From DATJPR01 sp035506295 (lineage in GTDB: Bacteria; Bacteroidota; Ignavibacteria; UBA10030; UBA6906), in the NCBI GenBank assembly GCA_035506295.1, contig DATJPR010000183.1, positions 1-39,345 on the forward strand: DNA of 39,345 nucleotides. Direction: 5' to 3'. Shown here piece after piece: positions 25,162-33,674 of this stretch (position 1 is the stretch's first letter; each line of letters starts with the position of its first letter). The position numbers were made by a program, and so were the translations under genes. The notes beneath the pieces are model-generated. The model had not been told where the DNA came from. It searched no databases and was given only the letters and a program-made list of their open reading frames with translations.

Positions 25162-28100
25162 TCATCTTGGCGGGAATGATTTGTCCGGATACGGTGGGGC
25201 AGGAGGCACCTCGACGGGATGGAGCTTGATTTGCTCCTGAAGATACTTCACCGCAGCATCGAGCTGAGCATCTTTCCCTTCAAATGCCGCATGCGGCGGA
25301 TCATCGACGACCATGTCGGGATCCACCCCGTGTCCTTCGATGAGCCACTGTCCCTCGGGACCGTACACCCCCATTTCAGCGGCTGACGCAATTCCCTGAT
25401 CGACAAGCCACGTGTCGAAAGAAAGCCAGATCTCTCCGCCCCACGTCCGCATGCCGATGACCTTCCCCAATCCGAGTCTCCGGAATCCCTCCGTGAACGC
25501 CTCTCCGTCGGACGCGGTGAACTGATTGCACAGCACGACCATCGGCCCCCGAAACGCATATTGCATGTTCCAGACGGGCTTCCCGACTCTCGGCTTCCAA
25601 TAGAACCACGCTTTGCGAAGGAGCTTCTCCAGGACCCAGCTGTCGATGTTTCCTCCGGTATTGTTCCGCACATCGACGATCAACCCCTTGCGGTCGAATA
25701 CCGGATAGTAATTCTTCACCCACTCGGCGAAATTGTTTCCTCCCATCGCGCGAAGGTGGACGTATCCTATTTCACCGCTCCCCGCGCGTTCCACCATGAG
25801 ACGCCTGCTGTATTCCCAGTCGCTGTAACGGAGATTGAATTCTTCCGCTGGCGTGATCGGTTTCACCACGACTTCCGTCGGTTCTTCCGCACCGGAAGGC
25901 TTCACCTTCAGCATTACTTGTTGTCCTGCCTGGTTTCGCAAAAGCTCGCCGAGGGAGGGCACCGAGAGCGCCGGGACGCCGTTCACGGCGACGATGATGT
26001 CTCCTTCTTTCACTTTCACGTCCGGTCGATCCAGCGGGGACAATTCGCCCGGGTAGTCCGGTTCGCTGTGATAGATGTGCTCGATCCTGAACCCACCCGC
26101 CTTCTCGTCCCTGACGAGATGGGCGCCGAGGGATGCGGGGACGATCTGGTCATTCCCTTTGCGGAAATCCCCGCCGACCACGAACGTGTGCAGCGCCGAG
26201 AGCTCGCCCACCATGCTCGAGAGAAGATCGTTGAGTTCGTCGCGATCGGTCACCCTGTCCAGCAGGGGCACATGCCTCTCGAGGATCCCCTTCCAGTCGA
26301 CGCCGTTGAGCTTCGGATCGTAGAAGAAATCCCGTTCGAGACGCCAGGCTTCGATGAACATTTGTCGCCATTCCTCACGTGGATCGACGGCAATGGACCA
26401 CGTGGACAGGTTGATTTTGCTTTTGGCAAGATCGGTGATGGCGGAGGTTCCGGCGTCGACCACGTAGAGGTCGCTCCCTTTGGAGACGACGATCTTCTTC
26501 CCGTCGGCAGAGAGCTCAAAGCCCTTGATGTCGTCGATCATCGCCACCGGCTTGATGTCTTTGTTTTTGATTTCCAGGACTTCAAGGTTCCGCTTGTGGA
26601 GGTCGGCGGGGTCCCTATTCATGTAGTACAGGCTCTTGGCGTTGGCCATGAGTGCGCGGATGTCTCCCGCGGGCACCGGCACTTCCATGACCCTTGACTG
26701 AATGCCCTCAAGATCGATCACGACCTCGGTGTGGTGAGTTTTGGCGGTGTCGCTCTCCTTCGCAGGCTTCTCGAGCTCGTCCGGAGGAGCGAAGGGAAAC
26801 CGCCCGTCCTTCAGGAGGCTCGCCGCATAGATCTTTGTGGTCTTGTCATAGTAGGGCTCGGGTTGTCTTGGTCCCCATGGACCGCCCACGGCAGATTCAA
26901 ATGTCCGGTCCGACAGGAAGTACAGCCATTTGCCGTCAGGACTCCAGGCGGGGCTATAGCTGTCCACGCGATCATCGGTCAGCGTGGAAGTCTTGCCGTC
27001 AGCTATATGATAGAGTTTGATTTGTGAAAACAAGTTGTCTGCCGACTCGACATACGCGAGCCATTTGCTGTCGGGAGACCATCGCAGGTCGCTCGGGACG
27101 TCGACTGGAGATTCTGCGATCTTCGTGTCAGTGTTTTTCTCGATGTTGAAAATCCAGAGGCGCTGGAGTTTGTCCGTGAACGCGATGAGCTTGCCGTCGG
27201 GAGAAACGGTGTTTTCATAGCGGAAGACCGCACCGTCGTGCGTCAACCGGGCCGGCGCGTCAAGGCCGTTTGCCGGAATTCGCCAGAACTCGAGCTCCCC
27301 CGATGCCGTCGACATTGTAAGCAGCGACTTCCCGTCGGGGAAGAACTTTGCATCGCGATAACGTACGCCCTCTTCATGGGTCGCCTGAACAAACCGTCCC
27401 GGCTGCACCGGCGCAACGAAGACCATCCCGCGAGCAGTCAGTGCCACACGGTCCCCCGAGGGTGAGATCGCATAGGAGGTGAGGTATTCCATCGGATTCT
27501 TCACCCAATGCTCGCGGGTCTGGTCGAAATCGGAGGAGAGCTGAATCGGCACGACACGGTCGTTCCCGGTGGCAATGTCGACCAGATGCAAGTCGGCGCC
27601 TGCCTGATACACGATGCTTCCTTTGTCGAGCGATGCTCCCTTGACATCCCATTCCTTCTGAAACGTTAACTGACGCAAGTCCTTCCCGTCTTCCGTCATC
27701 GACCAGATATTCATGATGCCGTCACGGTCGGAGATGAAATATACTCTTGTATTCCAGTACATCGGATTCTTGCTTGTCCCGGGATAGTCGGAGGTCAGCG
27801 GCACGGCTTCCGTATCGCTGCTCTTCCACTTCCAGATGTTCTGTGCGGTGCCTCCCTTGTATCGCTTTGTGTGGCTCCCCTGGAATGGCAGGCGGGTGAA
27901 GAACAGGGTTTTCCCTGTCGGGTCGAAACACGCGTCGCTTCCCTGGTTGACAGCGATTTGCGTTGACAGGTTCGTTGCCGTATCGACGAGAAAGAGCTGC
28001 GTGTTGGGAAGCGTGGAGAAGTGTCTCGTCGCATAGAGGATATTCCCGGAAGGCGACCATCCCACCACGAGCGCTGCTTCGCCGTCGAACGTTCTTCGCA

Positions 28101-28395
28101 CGGGAAGCCCTCCGCCTGCCGGCATGGTATACACTTCGGTCGGGCCTTCGTACTGCGCGGAGAATGCGATCGTCTTCCCGTCAGGGGACATCGATGCCCG
28201 CGTTTCCAATCCGGGGTGTGACGTGAGGCGGCGGGCGAGACCTCCGGCGGTGCTCACGCTCCAGAGATCGCCTTCCGCGGTGAAGACGATGGTATCCCCG
28301 TGAATCGCCGGATAGCGGTAGTACCCCTGCCCGGCGGCGGCCGCAGATGTAGAGACGAGCAGCGTCGATGCCAGCAGGACCAGGAACGTTCTCAT
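25162..28395 (-). CDS. tricorn-like S41 protease, exported
   Basis: Large peptidase of 1077 residues from ATG 28395; AGGAGG sits four bases before it, and the longer frame to 28467 lacks such a site. A signal peptide ends near TSAAAAG. The first 650 residues form two beta-propellers built of WD40/TolB-like blades (S-P-D-G-K-x-I/L-A-F repeats). A core region, a PDZ domain (about 830-915, GDIIVAVNGVP) and a C-terminal S41 domain follow. The nucleophile is in TASDGEAF, with supporting LIVDVRNNTGG. In archaeal tricorn the charge-relay His follows a Ser (SH); here the site reads LSALH. It probably trims oligopeptides in the periplasm or at the surface. Its start overlaps the upstream gene's stop (ATGA). 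Confidence 0.93.
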   Translation of the reverse strand: MRTFLVLLASTLLVSTSAAAAGQGYYRYPAIHGDTIVFTAEGDLWSVSTAGGLARRLTSHPGLETRASMSPDGKTIAFSAQYEGPTEVYTMPAGGGLPVRRTFDGEAALVVGWSPSGNILYATRHFSTLPNTQLFLVDTATNLSTQIAVNQGSDACFDPTGKTLFFTRLPFQGSHTKRYKGGTAQNIWKWKSSDTEAVPLTSDYPGTSKNPMYWNTRVYFISDRDGIMNIWSMTEDGKDLRQLTFQKEWDVKGASLDKGSIVYQAGADLHLVDIATGNDRVVPIQLSSDFDQTREHWVKNPMEYLTSYAISPSGDRVALTARGMVFVAPVQPGRFVQATHEEGVRYRDAKFFPDGKSLLTMSTASGELEFWRIPANGLDAPARLTHDGAVFRYENTVSPDGKLIAFTDKLQRLWIFNIEKNTDTKIAESPVDVPSDLRWSPDSKWLAYVESADNLFSQIKLYHIADGKTSTLTDDRVDSYSPAWSPDGKWLYFLSDRTFESAVGGPWGPRQPEPYYDKTTKIYAASLLKDGRFPFAPPDELEKPAKESDTAKTHHTEVVIDLEGIQSRVMEVPVPAGDIRALMANAKSLYYMNRDPADLHKRNLEVLEIKNKDIKPVAMIDDIKGFELSADGKKIVVSKGSDLYVVDAGTSAITDLAKSKINLSTWSIAVDPREEWRQMFIEAWRLERDFFYDPKLNGVDWKGILERHVPLLDRVTDRDELNDLLSSMVGELSALHTFVVGGDFRKGNDQIVPASLGAHLVRDEKAGGFRIEHIYHSEPDYPGELSPLDRPDVKVKEGDIIVAVNGVPALSVPSLGELLRNQAGQQVMLKVKPSGAEEPTEVVVKPITPAEEFNLRYSDWEYSRRLMVERAGSGEIGYVHLRAMGGNNFAEWVKNYYPVFDRKGLIVDVRNNTGGNIDSWVLEKLLRKAWFYWKPRVGKPVWNMQYAFRGPMVVLCNQFTASDGEAFTEGFRRLGLGKVIGMRTWGGEIWLSFDTWLVDQGIASAAEMGVYGPEGQWLIEGHGVDPDMVVDDPPHAAFEGKDAQLDAAVKYLQEQIKLHPVEVPPAPPYPDKSFPPR

Positions 28396-28820
28396 CGAAC
28401 CTCCTCTTGAGTTGTGATCGAACCCTTGTATTTCCGCCGATTGTCTTTCCATATCCTCATGTACCATGCCACGAAGATAAAGTTGATGATCCAGAGAGCG
28501 ATCTCAAGCCATAACCGTTCATCGAGTTTCCACCACCGGTGGTGCTCGCCGTGCATGAGACTGTCGAGGTACAGGTGCAGCCAGTACATGGGGACATACT
28601 GAAACACCTCTTTGAGTGCCCCATGGTGCGCGCTCACATACAATGTCCAGTGATCGTGTAGGACGAAGTTGCCGTACGCGCCGAAGAGATCGGGCAACGC
28701 GCCGAAGAACCCGCCTACAAAGGCGAGGATCCACAACCACGTGCGCGTTCGGATGCGTCTGATGAACGGGGTGAGAAGGAGAAGGCCCCCTTGCGTGGCA
28801 TGAGAAAGGGTATCCGCCAT
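28392..28820 (-). CDS. small membrane protein of unknown function upstream of the tricorn protease
   Basis: Protein of 142 residues with about three helices: one near 10-50, one near 75-90 and a clear one at 103-123. It is notable for histidines near the membrane (SHATQGG, LHDHW, SAHHG, HGEHHRWW), which could bind a metal. The spacing loosely recalls YdjM-like membrane hydrolases, but I cannot assign it firmly. No Shine-Dalgarno site is visible. The promoter found just upstream would start the message about eight bases before the ATG, so it may be nearly leaderless. Its stop overlaps the tricorn start, making the two an operon. Confidence 0.8.
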   Translation of the reverse strand: MADTLSHATQGGLLLLTPFIRRIRTRTWLWILAFVGGFFGALPDLFGAYGNFVLHDHWTLYVSAHHGALKEVFQYVPMYWLHLYLDSLMHGEHHRWWKLDERLWLEIALWIINFIFVAWYMRIWKDNRRKYKGSITTQEEVR

Positions 28821-28834
28821 GGGAAATGTGGCGT

Positions 28835-28863
28835 ATAGTACGCAATGAGCGGATGGGGTGCAA
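28835..28863 (-). promoter_or_regulatory. sigma70-type promoter of the membrane protein-tricorn operon
   Basis: On the minus strand TTGCAC (28858-28863), a 17-base spacer and TACTAT (28835-28840). The -10 box lies 14 bases before the ATG at 28820, implying a very short leader. Confidence 0.55.
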
Positions 28864-28937
28864 GGGGGAATCTAACAGATCATCCCATGGTCAACCTCCT
28901 GTCCACGCCCATGAGCAGTGTAAGATCACTCGTGCTA

Positions 28938-28979
28938 CGAGTAGGCAGTAGGTAGTTGCCAGGAAGCAGGAGGAAGAAA
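28938..28979. repeat. degenerate heptanucleotide repeat
   Basis: Six 7-base units: CGAGTAG, GCAGTAG, GTAGTTG, CCAGGAA, GCAGGAG, GAAGAAA. Its last unit matches the last unit of the run at 19331-19365. A tiny perfect hairpin, ACTCGT-GCT-ACGAGT (28928-28942), overlaps its left edge. Confidence 0.65.
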
Positions 28980-28995
28980 AGGGAGGCCGTGGAGC

Positions 28996-30780
28996 CTACC
29001 GTATCAGAGTCATCTTCCGCACTGCCGTGGTGCTGCCGGCCGTTAGGCGATAGAAGTAGATGCCGCTCGCGAGATTCCTTCCATCGAAGTTGAACGAGTA
29101 TTTCCCGGCCGGATACCTGCCATCAGCCAACACTGCCACTTCCTGTCCAAGGACGTCGTACACGACAAGCCGTATCCTGCTGTCCGCTGTCCACTGACCG
29201 TTGATAACTGTTGTTGGATTGAACGGGTTCGGATAATTCTGATACAGCGCCATCACCTCCGGTTTCACCGGCGCTGTTTGCTTGACATCGGTGAAGAGCG
29301 GACCGATGGTGGCGTAGAAGGCCTGCAAATAGCTCGTGGTATCCCAGGAGACGTATACTGCCCCATAGCTTCCGTTCCCGAGACTGGTGATCGCTGCCGG
29401 CACATAATACTCTTCGACGTCGTTAAATCTCACGGGAGTCGACCAGGCGGGAGTGTTGTTGGTGCGCCAGGTGAAGCGTGCTTCCCTGGGATCCGTGTAG
29501 TATCGGTAGGCCAACCCGATGCCGTCCCCTCGTGCCATCGCGACGGCAGGCTGTTCCGCAATGAGAGTGGTGTCCGGAGGATACCCCCAATACCAATCGC
29601 CCTGAGTGCCGTACTTGATGAAATACACGACGTATCCCCCCATCTCCGACGCACAGAAGATCGTATCTTTGAAGGCCCCGATGGCCGGAGCGGAGTATTC
29701 ATCGGCCCCGTTGATGAGGGCGGAATGCTCGAACGTTGACGCCGCCGATGAATCGATGCACAGCACGCCCGCGGTATCGACGTACGAGATCCAGTAGTCT
29801 CCGCCGACAGGGTTCGCCGTGTAGTTGTATGTCGCCGTCAGCCCCGCCAGCACCCCGCCGACGTCCTGCTTGAGAGAGAACCAGGTCACGGAATCGGCAA
29901 CTTCCCATCTGCTTTTTATCGCCCCGGCCGATGTCAGAGCGGTGCAGTACAACCTGTTGTCCAGCGATTCATGATTTGAGAACATTCGCACTTCCTGTAC
30001 CGCCTCTGGAGGAGTGGTGACAAGCACGGTGTCGTAGCTCAGACTGTCGGCGAATGTTGCCTGCGATCCGTCTGTCGTGGAAAAACGATACACGAGCACC
30101 TGAGTCTGATCCGCCCTCCGGCTGAACCCGACGTAGCAGTAGTGATGGACAACTGCCATGCTGATGGAATTGATCGGGTATGAGGCTCCCCAGGAATAGG
30201 TCTTAGCCCATGTGAGCCCCTGGTCCGTGGATGCGTACATGTTCCAGTGGCTCTGGATCGACCCGTCATGGTCCTGATCAACGAGCGTCACGGAAAAGAG
30301 ATTGCCATTCTTCTCATCGGTCGCAAGGCCGACCATCCTGACGGAATCCGTGGTCGTGCCGAGAGGGACATTGGCGCTGATCCGGGCCAGCGCGTCTTGC
30401 CTCTTTCCTGTCGGATACGACAGGCTCATCTCAACCAGCCGAGGATCAACCGATGCACAGAGCGCATCGTACGCGAGCAAAGCGTCCTGGACGCTGTCTG
30501 CATTCCACAATTGCTCGACCTTGTCGGCGAGCGCACGAGACTCCCGTGTAGCGCTGGAGGGAAGCAGCAATGTGAGACTGCTTCCCTTTGCCCTGAATGC
30601 GTTCAGGCTGGCCTCGGCGGAGAGCGGGGACCGGGCGAGAAAAGGAACAGCTGGTGATCGAAGCGCGTCGCGGAATGCGATTACGTGCTTCGTGGAGTGC
30701 GGAGCGCCGCGCCACTCCTGTGCGTAGGCCAGACATCCGATGAGAGCGAGCGAGAAAACTGCAAGGATCTTCCTGCTCAT
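28996..30780 (-). CDS. T9SS-exported Asp-box (BNR-like) protein
   Basis: Secreted protein of 594 residues. A signal peptide ends at LAYAQEW. The middle is beta-rich with an Asp-box motif, STDQGLTW (S-x-D-x-G-x-T-W), as in sialidase-like propellers, but I see no sialidase catalytic set, so no enzymatic role is claimed. The C-terminal about 85 residues form a T9SS sorting domain: YQNYPNPFNPTT, then VYDVLGQEVAVL, ending GIYFYRLTAG...RKMTLIR. TTGGAGG lies before the ATG. The linker after NPTT is encoded by a heptanucleotide repeat (29173-29214). It is the first of several surface proteins in this region. Confidence 0.88.
   Translation of the reverse strand: MSRKILAVFSLALIGCLAYAQEWRGAPHSTKHVIAFRDALRSPAVPFLARSPLSAEASLNAFRAKGSSLTLLLPSSATRESRALADKVEQLWNADSVQDALLAYDALCASVDPRLVEMSLSYPTGKRQDALARISANVPLGTTTDSVRMVGLATDEKNGNLFSVTLVDQDHDGSIQSHWNMYASTDQGLTWAKTYSWGASYPINSISMAVVHHYCYVGFSRRADQTQVLVYRFSTTDGSQATFADSLSYDTVLVTTPPEAVQEVRMFSNHESLDNRLYCTALTSAGAIKSRWEVADSVTWFSLKQDVGGVLAGLTATYNYTANPVGGDYWISYVDTAGVLCIDSSAASTFEHSALINGADEYSAPAIGAFKDTIFCASEMGGYVVYFIKYGTQGDWYWGYPPDTTLIAEQPAVAMARGDGIGLAYRYYTDPREARFTWRTNNTPAWSTPVRFNDVEEYYVPAAITSLGNGSYGAVYVSWDTTSYLQAFYATIGPLFTDVKQTAPVKPEVMALYQNYPNPFNPTTVINGQWTADSRIRLVVYDVLGQEVAVLADGRYPAGKYSFNFDGRNLASGIYFYRLTAGSTTAVRKMTLIR
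29173..29214. repeat. heptanucleotide repeat inside a T9SS sorting-domain coding sequence
   Basis: Plus-strand units TATCCTG, CTGTCCG, CTGTCCA, CTGACCG, TTGATAA and CTGTTGT lie in the coding sequence of the Asp-box protein (encoded on the minus strand). They specify the segment around INGQWTADSRI. The CTGTCCG unit is identical to the last unit of the intergenic runs near 32575 and 37385. Confidence 0.65.
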
Positions 30781-30946
30781 ACAGCCTCCAATGTTATTGA
30801 CGCACGCTCTCGTGTAAGGTTATCGCATGCCCTCCTGATCCCGACTCTCTGTGCGGAAACTCGACAAGAATGAGCGCGAGTGGTCAACACTAGCGAACCC
30901 CCCATCAACAGTCAATAAGTTCTCAAACGTACTTTGCGAGCTCCAG

Positions 30947-32419
30947 TCACTGCCCCGCAAAGTAATCGATCATTTGCCTCACCGCGCGTTCATTGACAGG
31001 GTACATGCTGTGATCGGTCTTGGAGAATTGATTCATCAGGGAATTTACCGTTGGACGAAAGATCCCCTTCGGAGTGTACCCGCCTCCTTCAAACGCGCCG
31101 ACCTTTCCTTTCATGGGATTGTCCACGAGGAACGTTCCGATCTTCTTGTTGAGGGCGCCGATCTCCCCGGAGTATGAATTGTTCATCTCTTTGATCTCGC
31201 CCTCGGATTTCCCTTCCTTTTGCATCTCCGCCTGTCGCTTTCCCCGCTCGTCCATCAGCGCGCCCCTGCGCGCGACAAGACTGTCGTAGGCTGCCTGGCC
31301 CCAGTCCGTGGGAATGGAGACGCCCGGAGACACCAGGTCCTTCCATTTGAGATTCGTCGGATCAAGAAGGGCGGTGAGGTTCGGCTCGGTCGGCTCCACA
31401 CCTTTCGGATAGAAATCTTCGTAGGAAACATCACCCATGTATTCGTCACCGAGGCCGGCGAATGCATGGCCGAACTCGTGGACGAAGACAAAGTCGCACG
31501 ACGGTCCATCGCTCGTGAAAGCCGTGAAGTCGTTGTAGATTCCCCCGCCGCCGTAGCGTTTGCTGTTGACCATCACGAGGACCGCGTCATACGGGACTTG
31601 TCCCGCGACATCGCGCATGGTCTTATTCTCTTCCGTCAGAAGATACCGGTCCGAATCGAGCGAGTTGAACGTGGCATCGAGCAGGGTCTTCCGATAGATC
31701 CCCTGTCGGGGTTCATCAACGCCGCTCTGCGGAGACGACGCGAACACGGCTGAGATATTGAATTTGCCCCTCAGGGCCTGATACGGCTGCCAGGCAAATA
31801 GTGAATCGGAGAAGCGTTTGACGTCGCTTTCAAATTTCTTCTCCTCGGCGGCTGTATAGCCTTCGCTGACGAACACCAGATCGACGCACCGGTGGGGATC
31901 GCCGGCGTGCTGCACCGTGATGACCTTGTCCCCGCGGTCGGTCGATTCGGTGATGATGTGATAGTCGGACGGATCGATGCATTGCTCGAAGAGCGGCTCA
32001 TAGACATTGTACCGGTCACGGCGATCGATCACCATGAGCACCGGCTTTCGCGGGTACGGTGTCCGGACGGTTTCCTGATATACCCGCTTGACACCGTTCT
32101 TTGCGGGATCAGTCGTCCGGTACTCGCCGAAATAGCAGTCATACCCGCGCGAGTAGACCAGCGCATTGCTTGCGATGTCGAACAGCCGCACCCGGTAGCG
32201 GCCAAGATTGAAAGGATCGACAAGATGCTCTGTCGTTCCAGCCCAGATTCCCTCTCGGAGCATCCGATCAAAAGAGTAGAACTCGCCATTCTTCTCCCCA
32301 ACATGATAAAGGTCGACGCGCAATGTCGAGTCGATAAAATACCGGTCGAACGAGACGCCCGGCTGGGCCACCGCCATAGACCAGGCGAAAGCGATCAGGA
32401 CAGCGAGTGAAGTCTTCAT
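30947..32419 (-). CDS. M64-family metallopeptidase (IgA-peptidase-like), exported
   Basis: Secreted zinc peptidase of about 490 residues. A signal peptide ends at MAVAQPG. ATG 32419 gives the cleaner signal peptide; ATG 32434 is five codons earlier and neither has a good ribosome-binding site. The zinc motif is HEFGHAFAGLGDEY, with the E-x-x-H pair and a downstream Asp as expected for M64. Upstream segments DLVFVSEGYTAAEEKKF and YDAVLVMVNSKRYGGGGIYN are highly typical of the family. There is no NYPNPFNP sorting domain, so it may remain periplasmic. It lies between two T9SS cargo genes on the same strand with gaps on both sides. Confidence 0.92.
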   Translation of the reverse strand: MKTSLAVLIAFAWSMAVAQPGVSFDRYFIDSTLRVDLYHVGEKNGEFYSFDRMLREGIWAGTTEHLVDPFNLGRYRVRLFDIASNALVYSRGYDCYFGEYRTTDPAKNGVKRVYQETVRTPYPRKPVLMVIDRRDRYNVYEPLFEQCIDPSDYHIITESTDRGDKVITVQHAGDPHRCVDLVFVSEGYTAAEEKKFESDVKRFSDSLFAWQPYQALRGKFNISAVFASSPQSGVDEPRQGIYRKTLLDATFNSLDSDRYLLTEENKTMRDVAGQVPYDAVLVMVNSKRYGGGGIYNDFTAFTSDGPSCDFVFVHEFGHAFAGLGDEYMGDVSYEDFYPKGVEPTEPNLTALLDPTNLKWKDLVSPGVSIPTDWGQAAYDSLVARRGALMDERGKRQAEMQKEGKSEGEIKEMNNSYSGEIGALNKKIGTFLVDNPMKGKVGAFEGGGYTPKGIFRPTVNSLMNQFSKTDHSMYPVNERAVRQMIDYFAGQ

Positions 32420-32520
32420 GGAGATATTCTGCATACAGTGTGGGAGGTGAGGAATGATGCTCGGTGCAATGTACGAAAAGATGGGAAAAGGGGGGACGGG
32501 CGGGATAAAGTTACCTGACG

Positions 32521-32588
32521 GCGGACAGCAAACAGTTCACAGTAAAATCATTTGTCATTACTGTCTGCTGTCTGCTGTCCGCTGACAC
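32521..32588. repeat. inverted heptanucleotide repeat, GCGGACA / CTGTCTG type
   Basis: The left arm is GCGGACA, GCAAACA, GTTCACA, GTAAAAT. After a short centre containing GTCATTA, the right arm is CTGTCTG, CTGTCTG, CTGTCCG, CTGACAC. The 23-base arms at 32521-32543 and 32560-32582 match in 19 of 23 positions as an inverted repeat, so the RNA could fold into a hairpin. It lies directly after the stop of the small T9SS gene and may act as its terminator, although no T-run follows. Confidence 0.75.
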
Positions 32589-32602
32589 AATTCGCCGGTT
32601 GG

Positions 32603-33454
32603 CTACTTCACGAGCATCAACGTTCGTGTCTGTACAAAATTCGCTGCCTGCAGCCGATAAAAATACATCCCGCTCGGCAATCCGTTCGCGGAGAACTGGA
32701 CGTTATAGTGTCCGGCTCCGACATCGTCATTGACGAGCTGCTTCACCTGTTCGCCCAGCATGTTGAACATCGTAAGCACGACGTGTGACCGGTACGGGAC
32801 GTCGTAACCAATCGTCGTCGTCGGATTGAACGGGTTCGGGTAGTTCTGGTCGAGAGCAAATGACGTGGGAGAACCCGCCGTCGACCTCACGTCGGTAGCT
32901 GTTCCTGTAAAGGCCAAATCGTCCATGAGAAAACTCGATCCGGAATGGACTGATCCGGTGGAGTCGGTCATCGCGATCTGGACATAGGCCGAGTCTGCAT
33001 TCCCGGGGAGAACATAGAAGAAATCGAAGCTAAACTGCTTGTAGGAGGATGTCGAGGCGGTGATCTGGCCGGAGGCGGCCGCAAACGTTGTGTCCTTCCT
33101 CATGAGCCACGCGGTGACCTCAAATCCATCTCCGCTCACCGAGGTGAGCTGATACCACCCGGTCACCGATGCCGGCCGGCCGACATAATGGAAACCATGT
33201 CCCTCCCCTCCGGTTTGGAGCAGGGGTCCGAGAGGCACATTATAAAACACCTGCACCTGACCCAACGCGGCATAGTTGCCGCCGTGGGCTGTCGTGGATT
33301 GGGTGACTACAGTATATACGCCCAGGACATTGTCGGTCAGCCAGTTGTCCGGTGTTCCATTCGTCCAGTTTTCGAACCCCCCGTTGGGGATTTGCGCAAA
33401 TGCCCCTGAGACGCAAAGCAGCGCAAGAGCTAGGATAGTACCTGTAGGCTTCAT
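32603..33454 (-). CDS. small T9SS-exported protein with carbohydrate-binding-like N-terminus
   Basis: Secreted protein of 283 residues from ATG 33454, preceded by GGAG six bases upstream; the longer frame (33493) has no such site. A signal peptide ends at GAFAQ. The mature protein opens with IPNGGFENWTNGTPDNW, a beginning common in surface proteins of this phylum with a galactose-binding-like or PCMD-like beta-sandwich. The body continues to about residue 185. The T9SS sorting domain starts at LDQNYPNPFNPTTTIGYDVP and ends MYFYRLQAANFVQTRTLMLVK. Its linker after NPTT is 15 residues, the usual length, and has no heptad repeat. The specific binding target is unknown. Confidence 0.85.
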   Translation of the reverse strand: MKPTGTILALALLCVSGAFAQIPNGGFENWTNGTPDNWLTDNVLGVYTVVTQSTTAHGGNYAALGQVQVFYNVPLGPLLQTGGEGHGFHYVGRPASVTGWYQLTSVSGDGFEVTAWLMRKDTTFAAASGQITASTSSYKQFSFDFFYVLPGNADSAYVQIAMTDSTGSVHSGSSFLMDDLAFTGTATDVRSTAGSPTSFALDQNYPNPFNPTTTIGYDVPYRSHVVLTMFNMLGEQVKQLVNDDVGAGHYNVQFSANGLPSGMYFYRLQAANFVQTRTLMLVK

Positions 33455-33489
33455 ACGTGGCTCCGTGAATAGAGAGAGAATGACACAAT

Positions 33490-33505
33490 TCAACCCCGGG
33501 GTTGA
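33490..33505. promoter_or_regulatory. 16-bp perfect palindrome in a divergent intergenic region
   Basis: TCAACCCCGGGGTTGA is a perfect palindrome between the divergently transcribed small T9SS gene (minus) and the small exported protein gene (plus). It lies 36 bases before the ATG of the former. It could be an operator for a dimeric regulator; no promoter boxes could be fixed around it. Confidence 0.4.
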
Positions 33506-33674
33506 CCCCCAAAGTTCCTTGCGAGGGACAATCTACACAAGTTTGGCCGGAAAAATCCACTCGACGTGGAACATCGGCCATGGGGCTACTGTTGAATTTC
33601 TGAGAGTTTCCTTTTCACCTTGGATGCCGGGTTTCACCTTCTGTCTTGTCTCACCATATCGTAGGAGGCATCCT

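Noticed and set aside
33276..33674. N-terminal extension of the small exported protein frame
   Set aside because: The extension is antisense to the neighbouring T9SS gene. GTG 33675 has AGGAGG at ideal distance and starts a signal peptide.
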